Below are positions 1-11,727 of a stretch of 64,000 nt of DNA, piece after piece. The stretch spans positions 1,550,001-1,614,000 of the forward strand of contig JAWZSP010000007.1 of NCBI GenBank assembly GCA_034401135.1, in the 5' to 3' direction. The DNA comes from Volutella citrinella (taxonomy: Eukaryota; Ascomycota; Sordariomycetes; Hypocreales; Nectriaceae). The position numbers and the translations under genes are program-made. Position 1 is the first letter of the stretch, and every line of letters begins with the position of its first letter. Under the pieces are notes generated by a model, which was not told where the DNA came from, searched no databases, and saw only the letters and a list, made by a program, of their open reading frames with translations.

Positions 1-3000
1 AGGGGGGGGGAGGCTGCGCGATCTTTGAGTTGGCCACCACCAAACCCCCTCATCGATTAAGGTGCACCGCGAGCATAAAGGAATTCGCGGCGATACGGCG
101 GGGGCGCTTGATGTTACCCCATTTGCTGAGCAGGAAGTCGATCGGTCCATGTGAACAAGACTGCTTTCAGGATGCAATTGATCAAATGCCGCCGGCAGGC
201 GCAATTTCGCTCACCCCACAGCACCGGACCCGACAGTTTGGGACCGTCATTGCAGCACAAGGGCCAGGGGTTGGATCCTGTCTCAGACCGGAGCCGGGGT
301 GCCCTTCCGCCTGTAATGGATCAGCTGGGTTAGTGGAAATACGGCCGAACGAGGAGGGAAAAGAGGAGCCGAGCGCGAGGATGGGATCCCGTGGTTGATA
401 ACGGTGCATGGCCGAGCCTGGTATCACATATATCGTCACGTTATGCTTATTATTGGTGATATAGTCAAGGGGAGGGGGTTGAGGCCCGTCCGAGAGGCCT
501 TCTTTTGGGTGGACACCACCAAGGCCACGAGCATGGGTCGGCGCGCGTATGAGCCCATGCAGGCTGCTGGTTAAGACGTTGTACAAGCATTGCGGGTTGC
601 TGTCACGAAGCATGGGTACCGGTCAGCGGTCTGCGTTAATCGCCGAGCGAGACCTGGGTCTCGGGCAAGCAGGATTCCGCTTCAGGACTCCAGAGAATGC
701 TTTTTGCTACGAGGGGGGAGCCGCCAGGCGATGATTAGTGGTGGCAGGGCGGGAGCCATGTTCCACAACCAGGTTCTCGGCCCTGCTCTGCGTTCCTCGC
801 CATGCGGTAAATTGGGCGTCTCACTGGCGAGGAATCATCGTAGGTTACCAAGGCCATCTCTCAACCACGCCGAGATTTGCTGACAGCCACTTGCCGGGGC
901 ACCGAATGTACATACCAACCCACCCAGGTTGGAGTCTTGGTCACCGCCCAGGGCCACGCCCCTATCCCTGATGCCTCATCGCCTGACACACCAGTATCCG
1001 AGGGAATGGTTGAGCCTGGTCGACGACAGCACCGGCTTCGACTAGCCCGGGACCAAGTATCCCAATATACCAGGGTGGGATCCGCGTTTTCAGTCACCGG
1101 TTTCGGGACTACTGCACATCTGAGGAGCCAGACTACTGGGTGTACCAGCCTAGCCTGGAAAGGCTATGAGCCTGTTTGATGCCCGTTTATGAAAGCACCT
1201 TGCTCCGACTCAATGCCGCGCCTTGTGAACACCACTCAGTGGATGATGGCAGCGACTGCATGGTGCTGATGCACTTGACTGTCACACTGGACTGGGAGGG
1301 AGGTGCAGAATGGCCAACCAATTTGTCCAGAATGATATCGACGAAGCCGAGAAAATCCGTGCTGTGCAGTCCAGAAGGGGGCGCAGGTCGTGATCTTTTG
1401 CCGGTTCCCGTGACCCAGGTTGTTGGGCCCGTTTGACGCGAGAAGTGGGCAATTCTATTAAACGAGGTGCACTGTGCATATAATCGTATGCGTGGCATTC
1501 AAAAATGGTTGATGGCAAGACAACAACAGGTGACAGTTTGAGACATTCCACATTTAGCAGCCTGACCGACATTGGATTGCCCTGGGCTCTCGACTCGCCT
1601 ACACCCTAACTGTTGTAGAGCGATCTCGTCGTCTCGGGGGCGTCTACTAAGTGGACCCGTAAACGTGATATCAATTCAGGTAGACCGGCCGGAGACGACT
1701 GGCCCCAGCTCTTCTGGATAGCGCGGATGCCAAGGGCCAGGGATCCAAACCTGAACGAAGCCCCTTGTGATTGTAACCCTGCATTGCGATTGTTAGCTCC
1801 GTTACTTTGGTATGGGTACCGGAGGGAACATGATGCCTAATTACCCGTTTTCTCTCTTGGTTTAAACACTTGGGTGAAATTAGCCCTGTATTGGCCATTG
1901 GCGGCGGGGCGAGGAACAGTGAAAACCCGCCGTTCGCTGCAACTCCGCATCGGAACAATCACCGACAGTGCGTGGGCTGATACGTAGTGCTAGAGTGCTT
2001 GTGACTGGTGAGATCAGATTGCGATGGTCGAGAGGGCCGCTTCACCGACTGGGAATTGAGTCCGCATGAAGTGGAACATTTGCTAAGGGGCCCCCGGACA
2101 GAACACAATCACCTCGTATCCTATTCCTGCGGCACATTGGGCTAGTTTACCCAATCATCTCTGCAACATGCGCCTCTTCAAGATGTGTTGTCTCATGGTG
2201 GCCTAGTGAGATGGCACTCCAGCTGGTTACAGCGCTGCACATAGTGTCATCTCCCTATTAGTGCTCGCTTAATATCGCCCACACCTTTTGGCCTTCGGCG
2301 GCCTGGTTGGCCAGACTTAAGTGCCCCCAAGAACGGGTGGTGCTAGGAAAGTCCCCACCCCATGCTCTACAAACAAGGAAGCCGCCTGCCTACCTTGATT
2401 GCTCTGTTTCTGTTGGCGCCCTGTTGGTACCAGCCACCATGCTCATGCATGCATGAGCTGCGTACCTTAAGGGAAAGGTGGCCGAGCCAAGTACTTCGTG
2501 GGCAACAATGCGGGAGCTTCAACATCCCAGAGATCACTTCGGGATGGCAAATAGATGAAGAAGAGTAGCTGAATCCTTCTTGCAAGAGGGTTCCGGCTAT
2601 CATCAGCTCCAGCCATACCTAGTGTACCAAATATCTAGTACCACGTCGGGAGCACCGCTACGAAGGGTGTTCTGTTGTTGGTAGCTAGCCTGGTCATCCA
2701 GCAAGGTCTATGAGGCCATGTTGACTCGGCAGGGGGCTGTCGAAGCGAGTACTCCGTTCACGTAGGTCTTATCTGCTTCAGTGCTTCTTTGCCAGAGGCC
2801 GGTTGGCGGATTGGACTTGAGCTGGAGTGTTGCATGGATGAACCGTACTGTAAGGATTGGCTGGTGTGAGGAACGCAACTCGCAGGAGAAAGCTTCTGGC
2901 TTCCTTCATATGCTAGATTGTGCCCTCGCCTGGGCACGATACTCAATCAAGCCCAAAGAAATCGGACTGGTCTATCGGTGTAGGGTCCTGCGCAAGCATT

Positions 3001-5937
3001 TCCTGTGCTCTGTGATGGCCTGGTCCGATACTGGGTGGATTGCTGGTGGCCGACCTGCGTGACTCGTCACCACAGGAGAAGCTAGCCCGTGCTGCCTCAT
3101 CTACTTGGATGAGAGGTAGAATTCCACCTGTGAGTGGAGCAGGCTCAACTCTTTCCTTGCCATTGGTGTTCGTTGCTTGTGGGTATCGGCACGTTTCAGC
3201 TGGTCAGTTGTGGGTTGCTGGGCCTTGATTCGCAAAGAAGTTCGCTCCAAAAGTAATAATGCCCTCAAATGCGTGTTTTGATCGACATCACAGCCGGCAC
3301 CACACAGTGCGTTCTGCAAGTGAAAAGCCCCAGAGAGATGTGTGGTTGCAGCGCCTGGCAACCCTCCTGTACCAGAACTTCGGATTCAACGCCGCGTGCA
3401 GGAAGCCGTCAGGCCAAGTACCTGGGCGATTGGTGGTGCTGATAGGCTCCCGAGAAGTGTAATGGGTACGGTGAAATTCGGTGGCGCTACCACTGCAGTG
3501 AGTGGCCGTGTCAATCTGGCAGCGCCACTGGGCTCTGTGACTCCCATCATCTCTTGCTGAAACATTATAGGGCCTGGGGTAAGTTGTGCCATAAAATTGG
3601 GGATCGATCAGACGGCCCCTTCTAGATACACAGCATCCAGCATCCATGAGGGGAAAGGGATGTATCAGCGGAGAGCGAGATCAGAGTAGAATCATCCAAC
3701 AGTTGACTTCAACTGGTTGCGTCACCATGCACGGAGAACTCTGGCCTCGTTTCCCACCCCTCGATCGAGTTTGCATAATGGCCCTCCCGTGCGGAGTCGT
3801 GGAGTCGTGGGGCGGTATACACACATTTTGCAGCAATGGCGGCAGGATTGTGCGTGTCAACCACTGTGCCTACTTCATCGCGGACACGGTGAGGGGGCAT
3901 TTGGACGGGACGAAACGAAGGAGGCGGGAAGAAATGGGGTTGGGGAGAAGCTTGTCAAAGCCAGTCGTATTCCAGGTTAGCTCTTGCTGGCGCGGGTGGT
4001 CCTGGCCTTCAAGACCTGATGGCCCCTTGCGTCCTCCAGTAACTGAATGTCTTGAGTGGGAAGGAGCGGGCGGCCCTGCAAGCGGGCGTCTAATGCACCG
4101 TGGATGCACTGGAGGCAGCTACCCAAGCTACCTACCTTACCTAGGAGAGTAGGGTGGGGTGCTGTAATCATCCAGCAACAGGGTTTCTCTGAGGACCCAC
4201 GGTGGGCGAAGGGGGTTGCCTACCTCAAGGTACCTAGTCGCGATGGTTCTGCTCCTGCACGGCACCGGACCTGCCACACTGTCCACCCACAAGGGCACAC
4301 GGCTGGGGCATCCACAGAGGTGGAGGCGGGCGGCAGCGAGCGAGCATTGTCGCGCGGGCACTAGGGAAGCCGCCCAGCGTATCGGGTTTTGGGCTAGAGA
4401 GGTGGTGTGTTAGTCCATAACCGAGAGCGGACGCTGGGCAAGGCGCAGTGAGCCAGCCTGTGACGGACGCTAGAATGGAGCACAGATCTTCTAGGCAACA
4501 GGGGGAGGGGGGGAAGTGTGTTGGTTGAATGAACTACGGAAACTGCCAGGTCGAGGGAGAAACGGCCCGCCCGCTGTAGACGGGAAGGTCACAAGGTTTG
4601 GCCTACATTCCAGGCCACACAGAGAGCTTCTTGAGCTCCGAGATAGGTGCTAATTACCGTCTTGTCCTAGTGACATCGGATACCATGGTGATCCGAGTTG
4701 AAACATGATGGGGTGAGTGCCGGGTTCGGACGCCAGTCCGCGGGTGCTTGTAGCCTTTCTTGCTGGAGCACTATTCCTAGAAGTTCTGTAGTAGAAGACA
4801 GAAGACCCAGAGGCGGCCAGGTCAATGGTGTCCGAACTCCCAACCTGACCAAGAGTTGCAGGTTTCGCTGGGGTGTTGGTGAATCTGACCAACATGCAAA
4901 CCGCACACCACCTCAAGCAAGGTAGTGGAGGGACTAGTAGGGAGTCTACACGGCAAGTCATCAACAGGGCCGCTCTTCAGCACCTACGCCATGACCATCT
5001 TCTCCCAACCCATTCCCTGTCCCGCGCTCCTCCAGCCCACACTGACGCTAGGACACGGGTGTGGTCGGCTGTGGCCCTGCGGGCACCACACCCCGAAACA
5101 CAGGCGCCTCCATCTCGCCCAGGATGCGTGCAGGTAGCGGACGTGGTGGAACACGACGACAAGAACAGGACGACAAAACATCCGCCATTGGACCGGGGCT
5201 GCAGCGGCGCCAACATCACCGTCTCTTTTGTACCACCTACCACTTTACCAACCTTAGGAATATGTCCCCATAACGGGACGGGGGACAGAGCACAAGCCGT
5301 CAGTAAGGGGGGATGGTATGTCTGGGTAACCCAGTCGAGCCCAGCCCTACCTCTCCCAGGGCCAGGTTCATACTGCTTTCAATGCCTGTTCTCAGAGCTG
5401 ATCTTCAGCTGGCGCCCCGGGGTTGTGCAGGCAGTAAAAGGAGGCGCCTACAGCTCCGCATTGATGAAGTGCTGCTAGTCATAAGCCCAGATCTGGAGAG
5501 CCGCCTGGGAGCCTCTCCCTCTCCAGTCCACCAAAGGAAGGCCAATCAGCGGGTACCCACTGAACAAGGTATCTGACGTATTGTAATTTGGGGTCATGTA
5601 GGAAGGCCCGACGAGCAGCAGAGGAGCTGCTTGGAGGCATGCGGTGCTATGCAAGGTACCTGCCTCGGTACCTTAGGTAGGCCAGGGCCAGGCCACTTAC
5701 TGCTCATGTCTTGCCCTGGCCAGCCATGGACCGTACTAGATCACATCCAATCCCATGGTGGCCGCCTCTTTTGATGCACTCGGCCGTCTACCTACCTCCA
5801 GGGCAATGAGGGTGCTAACCCAGCTCGCGCATGCCGTGTTGGACCGCCAATGACGAGTACTTGGGGCTCCCTGGCCACTGAGTCTGCGTCGCGATGAGCC
5901 CCCAGCGGGTTGCTTGTACTTCCTCAGTGCCCTTCCC

Positions 5938-5964
5938 TAAGGTACTTATGGTCATAGTACCTTA
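5938..5964. repeat. Perfect 9-bp inverted repeat (hairpin)
   Basis: TAAGGTACT at 5938-5946 and AGTACCTTA at 5956-5964 are exact reverse complements around a 9-nt loop. Two further GTACC palindromes lie about 280 bp upstream (5653-5674). The role is unknown. It is intergenic and does not resemble a known terminator or operator. Confidence 0.7.
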
Positions 5965-6367
5965 CCTTAGTCAAGGAGGCAGGAGATACGGAATCCACCC
6001 TCGTCGTGTTGTTGGCAGGATGAAGTAAATAATTACTATAATAATTACTCGTGCGGAGTAAGGCACTCGCAGCACTAAGTTAGTAGTGGTAGTGCTAGAC
6101 TAGTAGTAGTCGTAAACTTCGCAGTAGCAGTCGTAAAATGTCAACTGACTGGGAGGGCGGTAGGTACTGCCACCCCTCCCCCCTCATCCCCCAAGGCGCA
6201 AGGCGCAAGCCGTACTACCACCAGGTGGTGCTGTGTGCGCGGGTCGTACCTGCCCCGGGTCGCCGGCTCCCCCAGCGCGACGGACCTCCAACATGTCGGG
6301 CACATCATAACAATGGACTAACGGTCGACGGGGGTGCAATGCACAAAAAAAAAGGGCCACACCCACA

Positions 6368-6402
6368 GTCCCACGTCCCATGTCCCACGTCCCACGTCCC
6401 AT
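6368..6402 (+). repeat. Five-copy 7-bp tandem repeat GTCCCAY
   Basis: Five consecutive copies of GTCCCAC or GTCCCAT run without interruption. It lies in non-coding sequence about 0.9 kb upstream of the methyltransferase start. It is a short minisatellite with no evident function. Confidence 0.85.
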
Positions 6403-7316
6403 CCGGCCGGCAATAAGAATCACCAACCTTCCTCCTCTTCCTCTCTGCCCCCGTGACCTCCTGTTGCTCACTCCCGCCTATTTTTTGCAATCTCAGCCAT
6501 CATACTGCTCTTCTAGGCGACCACAAGCTCCATTGCGTGCCAGCTGCACGACACCCGACAAACCACGAGACACGCCTCGTCTCTAAGCGCCCTGCTCCTT
6601 CTCACACCGTCCTGACGAAACCACTGTTGCTCATCATCTTTGAACTGCGAGCCGACACGGACTATCAATTTCTGTGAAAGTCCTTCAATTCTTCGCTGGG
6701 CAGCAGAGTCTGTCGCTCGCCAACCAGTTCGTGATCAAGCCAAAGCTGCCTGCTGAACGACCTAGTCGCCACGGCCACAGTGAACAGTGACGCAGGCTCT
6801 AACTATCCAAGCAGTTCGAACGTTACCACCTGCTTGTTATACCCAGTTATGTATGCGACCTAGTTTTTCTTCTCAGCCCTCCTTCATTCGTTCTGTTTTG
6901 CCGGAGAGTAAGGCTGGCAGAGCCTGCCTCGGACTCGCATACGGTTACAGAGACGTGTTCGCTCTGTCCAAAGTTGCAGTATGCATGACGAGCTTGGGGA
7001 GCTCAAGCCAATGATTTTGAAACCTCATAGCCTCTCTTGAACCGGTTGACACCCATTTTTTGTCATTGTTATCCTACTCATCAGTTCCACGGGACGCAGC
7101 TGCTCAATACTGTCTTGGGCATTGCTGCCCTGACGCCTGCGCTCAATCTTGCTTCTGCAAATTCGCCCCCTTGTCTGGCGACAGCTACATCCCCATCTCA
7201 CTTGTCTTGTGCCATTCGTCTGTTTATTATCAAGCTAACGGTCTCAGCAGCGATACCCTGGTGCTCGCCACAGCTCCCCGCCTTCTACTGTCTTAGTGCC
7301 TAGACTCCCTAGGTTT

Positions 7317-8619
7317 ATGATGGCTGTCCCCGCGCAAAACAAGTATGTTTTTTTCTATCGCTATTTCACGGCATTGACTAAACCTGTATTAGTGGCGCTG
7401 AGCAGTCAGGGATGTATCTGCAGGATGGATACTGGAAGCATGGGCGCTTCTACGGCTCTTGGAAGCAGGGCAAATACCTGACTCCCATAGATTCGGTTAG
7501 ACCCCCTCCCTCTGATCTCCTTGCAATCCATGCTCATGACTTTTATTTTTTTCGAGTTCAGGAAGAGTTGAATCGCCTGGATATCTTCCACAAAGTCTTC
7601 CTCGTGGCGTTTGAAAACAAGCCATTTCATGTCCCAGTTATGCGCCAGCAGCCTCGTATAATGGATCTCGGTACGGGTACGGGGATTTGGGCCATCAACA
7701 TGGCCGAACAGTGAGTAATGCCTCAGGAAACATATTCAACTTGGGGCTAAGTGGCCACAGATACTTTCCACAGGGCCAAACCATGGCTGTCGACCTGAAC
7801 AATATCCAACCCGCGTTGTGAGTGGCAGCACCCCCCCCCCCCCCCCCCCGGGACGTGTGCATCCATCTATGCACCATACTTATGCAGCTAGGATTCCCGT
7901 CGGTGTTACGCCATTTCAATTTGATATTGAGGAGCGTTCATGGGGCCCCCTAATGACCGATTGCGACCTGATTCATATGCGGATGCTTCTGGGAAGCTTG
8001 GAAACAGATATGTGGCCCGAAACGTATCGGAAGATCTTCGAGTATGTTTCCGAAAAATGGAAAGAAAGAAGCCGGTCCATCGACATCTAACCTTAATCCA
8101 GTCATCTTTCGCCCGGTATAGGCCACCTCGAGCACCTGGAAGTCGATTGGACCCCACGTTGGGATGATGACGCAAAGCCCCCCGAGTCAGCCTTTCAGCA
8201 ATGGGCCGAGCTCTTTTTCTCGGGAATGGACCAATTCGGTCGCACGGCCAGAGTGCGCCCTCATGAGACTCGACAGATGCTGGAAGCTGCAGGCTTCACG
8301 GATGTCAAAGAGGAAGTCGTTAAGGCTTATGTTAATCCCTGGGCTACCGACCGTCGAGAGAGAGAGATTGCTAGGTGGTTCAACTTGGGCTTGAGCCACA
8401 GCCTAGAATCCTTAAGTCTTATGCCTTTGATAGAGAAACAGGGCATGAAACTGGAGGAGGTTCGAGAACTCTGTGAAAGAGCTAAGAAGGAGACATGCGT
8501 CCTTCGCTATCACACCTACTGCCGAATGTGAGTTGTTCCTACTCGGACATTCACAGTCTTTTTTACTAATATCATGTAGCCATGTCTGGACGGCCCGGAA
8601 ACCCGGACCCCGCCAATAA
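7317..8619 (+). CDS. LaeA-like SAM-dependent methyltransferase (7 exons)
   Basis: Exons are 7317-7342, 7393-7495, 7562-7710, 7761-7817, 7892-8041, 8102-8527 and 8580-8619, giving 316 aa. All six introns are GT-AG and every junction keeps frame. The protein belongs to the class I Rossmann methyltransferases of the fungal LaeA-like group. Family marks are the N-terminal aromatic tract ([18 protein letters not shown]), [11 protein letters not shown] just before the SAM site, motif [11 protein letters not shown] at about residues 78-87, the VDLNNIQP acidic loop, [11 protein letters not shown], and a [13 protein letters not shown] strand. Such proteins are often called secondary-metabolism methyltransferases, but most have no proven substrate. 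No biosynthetic genes flank this one, so a cluster role is not supported. The sixth intron decides the C-terminus: reading through would end at 8531, while splicing adds the family-like tail HVWTARKP. The start could be either of two adjacent ATGs. Intron 4 carries a run of 19 C. Confidence 0.9.
7831..7849 (+). repeat. Poly-C run (19 nt) inside an intron
   Basis: Nineteen uninterrupted C residues lie within intron 4 (7818-7891) of the LaeA-like gene, just after the donor. The minus strand is therefore a G-run able to form a quadruplex. The exact length is prone to sequencing error. Confidence 0.9.
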
Positions 8620-10410
8620 TCCAGCGAAATTTGGACGGTTAATGGACGAAGTCTCTACAAGACACCACCTGGATTGCGATTCTAACAAGGCCTCATTAGA
8701 CGATGGGCCTCCCTGCACGGCATTTGTGGTAATAAGGCCGACGGTGGTAGTAACATCAATTGGCTAGCTCTAAGATGACATCCTGCACCATTGGGATGCC
8801 TCGCTGGCCGGGCCTCGTCAGTTCGACCTCCCAATGGGTTGGACAGTCCGCTCGGAGAGTGCTGGTCTTCTCACAACGCGAAATACCTCAACCAGGCTGA
8901 TTCGACTATAAGCGGATGGGTTTCAGACTCGTGCCGATCTGCCGCTTCCAAATGCCGGTTATGCCTTGTCTCGGCTAGCCTCTGACCGCTACATCTTGTC
9001 TGCCCACCGCCAGTGTTGCCCAAGGAGCGCCGTGATGCGGCTAGCTGAGTTGCTTGCTTGCACGGCCGAAAGAACACCGAAAGGGCCATACCTATTTGGG
9101 TATGCATGAATGTGGGAAAAAGGAAGGGTGCTTTCTTCGGCTTTCCCTTGGTAGTCGGCCCTTGGCTGAAGGTCTGACAAGGTGTGGCCTGGCCACAGTT
9201 TCCCTTGATGCCAGTTTTGCTCCATCTCCTGTTGCCTGACTTCATCGTGGTGTCTGACTACAGTGTGCGTGATCAGAACAGCGAGCGGCAGACCATGCTG
9301 ATGAAGCGCGGAGAATGGGTGGCGTTGGCCGCCCTGCATGAAGACGGTCTGTACTTTGTCGGTTTATACGTAACGGAGGGAAGCGGGCATACCTAGGGAC
9401 CGCCAGATGCTTCACATATGTCTCACCAAATGGGTTTGAGTTTGCCGAGGTCTGAACAGGCGATTAGCGTCTAAAGCAACAAAAGAATAACGAAGGATGC
9501 TTGGGTACAGCCATTACCTTTCTAGGATAATCAACATATTTACTTAGAGCACGATCGTCTTAGTCTAGCCAACGATAGATGGTTCCTCCTTCAGTGAGCG
9601 TAGATATTGAGGGGGCCTCCGCTTTCTTCACATTCCCCCGGTCCCTTGGGCTTCACAGTCGCAACCCGCTATTGAGGCAATTGGCTGTTCACTTCACCCA
9701 ACAATCGTGAAACCAATCGAGTCTTATCCTGATGGGTAAGCGTCAAGCCTTCCTTCTAGCGACGGTGCAAAATGTGCCGAACATAGGAGAAGCGTCCACA
9801 AGGACAACAGATATAAGGGAGCTGGTTATTAATGGAATGTATACTGAACCGCCACACTCGACTCTTTTTAGCAGGGACAAGCCGGAGCTGATACGAAGCA
9901 AGAGCCAGAGTCCCGTCACTGGCTAGATATAGGTAGTTGTATGGACAAGAGAGCTAATCGACCACCTCAACAGAACCAGCGTGATTGGGACAGCAAATGC
10001 CGTCCAGTCGTAGTCTATCTGGAGTTGGCTAGCCCGCATATTAGCAGAACTGTGACGCCGTGAGGTGGACGCGTGGGCATTCAACACTGTCGTGTCAGTG
10101 GCAAAGTCAAGAATCACGTTGAAGGGGTCTAGTCATTAGAAAAAATGGTTTTGATTTGTCTCCCGCGGCCGTGGCTAGCGGCGACGTACAGCTGATGTAC
10201 ACATTTACAAAAGAAAGTGCTCACGGAGGGCGAAATTGCCCGGTGAGGCAGGGTGAGCCCAGCTTTTGGGACACCCCGTTCTGGATAACTCCTCGTCAGC
10301 TTTCCCTGACATGCTAGAGCTGGGGAAGATCAAGTCTATCACTCCTTTCGCCTGTCCCCCCTCCTTTCCACTCTCTATTCTTAACTCGACTCACTACGTC
10401 CAATGACTCC
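8620..10410. other. Convergent intergenic gap
   Basis: This 1.8 kb lies between the 3' ends of the methyltransferase gene (+) and the ATP synthase subunit g gene (-). Open frames reach only about 120 codons and show no domain. I see no gene, repeat array or tRNA in it. Confidence 0.6.
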
Positions 10411-11106
10411 TTAGTGGTGGGAAGCGACCTCGCCGTGGTAGCCAACCAGCTTGAATCGACCAACCATCTCGCCAACGGTGAAGAAACCAAGGAGCTCGGC
10501 ACCAATGACACCGACAGAAACCAGCTGGGGAGCACCGAAACTTCGAACCTGCTGCAGCAGGGCCTGGGGAGCCTTGAGGACGGATCCGTTCTGGAATGAC
10601 TTCAACAGGTTCTGGTAGTAGGCCTGGAAGGTGGATACGGAGCTATTAGGAATATGTTAGGTTCGGTACTCGCAAATATACACGTCAATTGAGGCTGCGC
10701 TTACGGAGGGCTCATCTTCTGGCCGTGGAAGACAATCTTGCCAACCTCAAGGGTAACCTTGGAGTAGTAGACGACCCATGGCACCTGTCCTGTTCAATTG
10801 GTCAGAATTCTGCCGCAGGATTTGGAACAATTTTGACGTGACCGTCGACGTACGCTCGATGAAGCTGATGATGCGGCCGGTCGGGCCGCCAACCTTGCTG
10901 AGGGCCTTGACGGCACCAGCAACGGCGGGGCCGGCGGCGCTCGCAGCACGCGACAGACCCTCCTGAGCCTTGGCCTGGTATTCCTTTGCCTTGGCCGCAG
11001 TGTCCTTGGCGGCCTCGGTGGCCTTCTGGGAGGCAGTGCTCTCGAAGCGACGGGCGGCCAGGCGGACAGCCGGCGAGCGGAGCATGGGGCGAGCGAGGGG
11101 CAACAT
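10411..11106 (-). CDS. ATP20: Mitochondrial F1Fo ATP synthase subunit g
   Basis: Exons on the minus strand are 11106-10854, 10789-10705 and 10642-10411, giving 189 aa. Introns have GTACGT and GTAAGC donors and end CAG and TAG. Subunit g is a small inner-membrane Fo subunit that, with subunit e, stabilises ATP synthase dimers and bends cristae. The sequence shows a positively charged, Ser/Ala-rich mitochondrial presequence (about 1-25), an Ala/Lys-rich helical stretch, the family core with WVVYYSKVTLEVGKIVF and HGQKMSPPSVSTFQAYY, and a single C-terminal membrane helix (about 152-174). That helix contains the GxxxG dimerisation motif GEMVG at about 170-174. Length and layout match fungal orthologues. 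It is tandem with the arabinitol dehydrogenase gene, whose 3' end lies 621 bp upstream of this start. Confidence 0.93.
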
Positions 11107-11727
11107 GACGACGGTATTTGGAGGTAAGGAATGCGAGAGACCTCGTGAGTTCGGTGTCGGAGCTCCGGGGGCGATAGGACCGGGGACGGGAGGTCAATTG
11201 ATGGAGTGACGCTGGTCGTGATCGTGGTCGAGGTCGTCTGAGGGAGAAAAAAAGCTCGGGAGAAGTCGCAAGGTGGTGGTTGGAGCCGGCGTAGTTTGGC
11301 GCTAACCCGTTTCTGGATGTGTAAGTCTTGTGTGTGGGTGGTGGACGAACGGCAACCAGGCCGCTGCCGGTTGATCCTGCCCAATGACAGCATCGGATTA
11401 ATCCAACGGGAATTCCCACTGGCGCTGTCTCTGGGCCGCTGGCCACCAGAACCTTTAGAAGGCTAGCCCATTGACAACAACACACGCACACCTGGCGGTC
11501 ACTCTGTAGGGGAGAACGGAGCTTCGAATTGGATCATTTCATTCATACCGGGCCATTCTGGTCTGCTAAAACCCAGACCTATCTATCCCGCAACCGCAAC
11601 ATCTCGGTTGCCAGTCTTTGCCGAGGTCCGTCCGTGCATCAACCTCAATAATGTGACGCCAACGACCAAAAGATGCACACCCTGCGGCCTGCTTTACTTT
11701 GAACTCCCAAAACTTGCGCGCTCGCAT
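11107..11727. other. ATP20 promoter / lad1 downstream region
   Basis: This 0.6 kb separates two minus-strand genes, so it should carry the ATP20 promoter and the lad1 3' region. Long frames on the minus strand between 10794 and 11491 overlap ATP20 in other frames and are composition artefacts. I see no separate gene. Confidence 0.6.

Larger units (their letters stand above)
1..7316. other. Gene-free left flank
   Basis: I see no convincing gene in this 7.3 kb. Open frames of 60-200 codons occur on both strands, but they overlap one another, have odd composition, show no recognisable domain and lack a coherent splice structure. The stretch holds a 7-bp minisatellite (6368-6402), a hairpin (5938-5964) and several GTACCTTA/TAAGGTAC words. 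From about 6400 onward the + strand becomes pyrimidine-rich, which fits a promoter or leader for the methyltransferase gene at 7317. The left end may cut off a neighbouring gene's flank. Confidence 0.6.

Noticed and set aside
3646..4152. A 168-codon plus-strand frame in the left flank
   Set aside because: No recognisable motif, and several shorter frames overlap it.
4873..5478. A 201-codon plus-strand frame in the left flank
   Set aside because: No domain, irregular composition, and overlapping frames of similar length on both strands.
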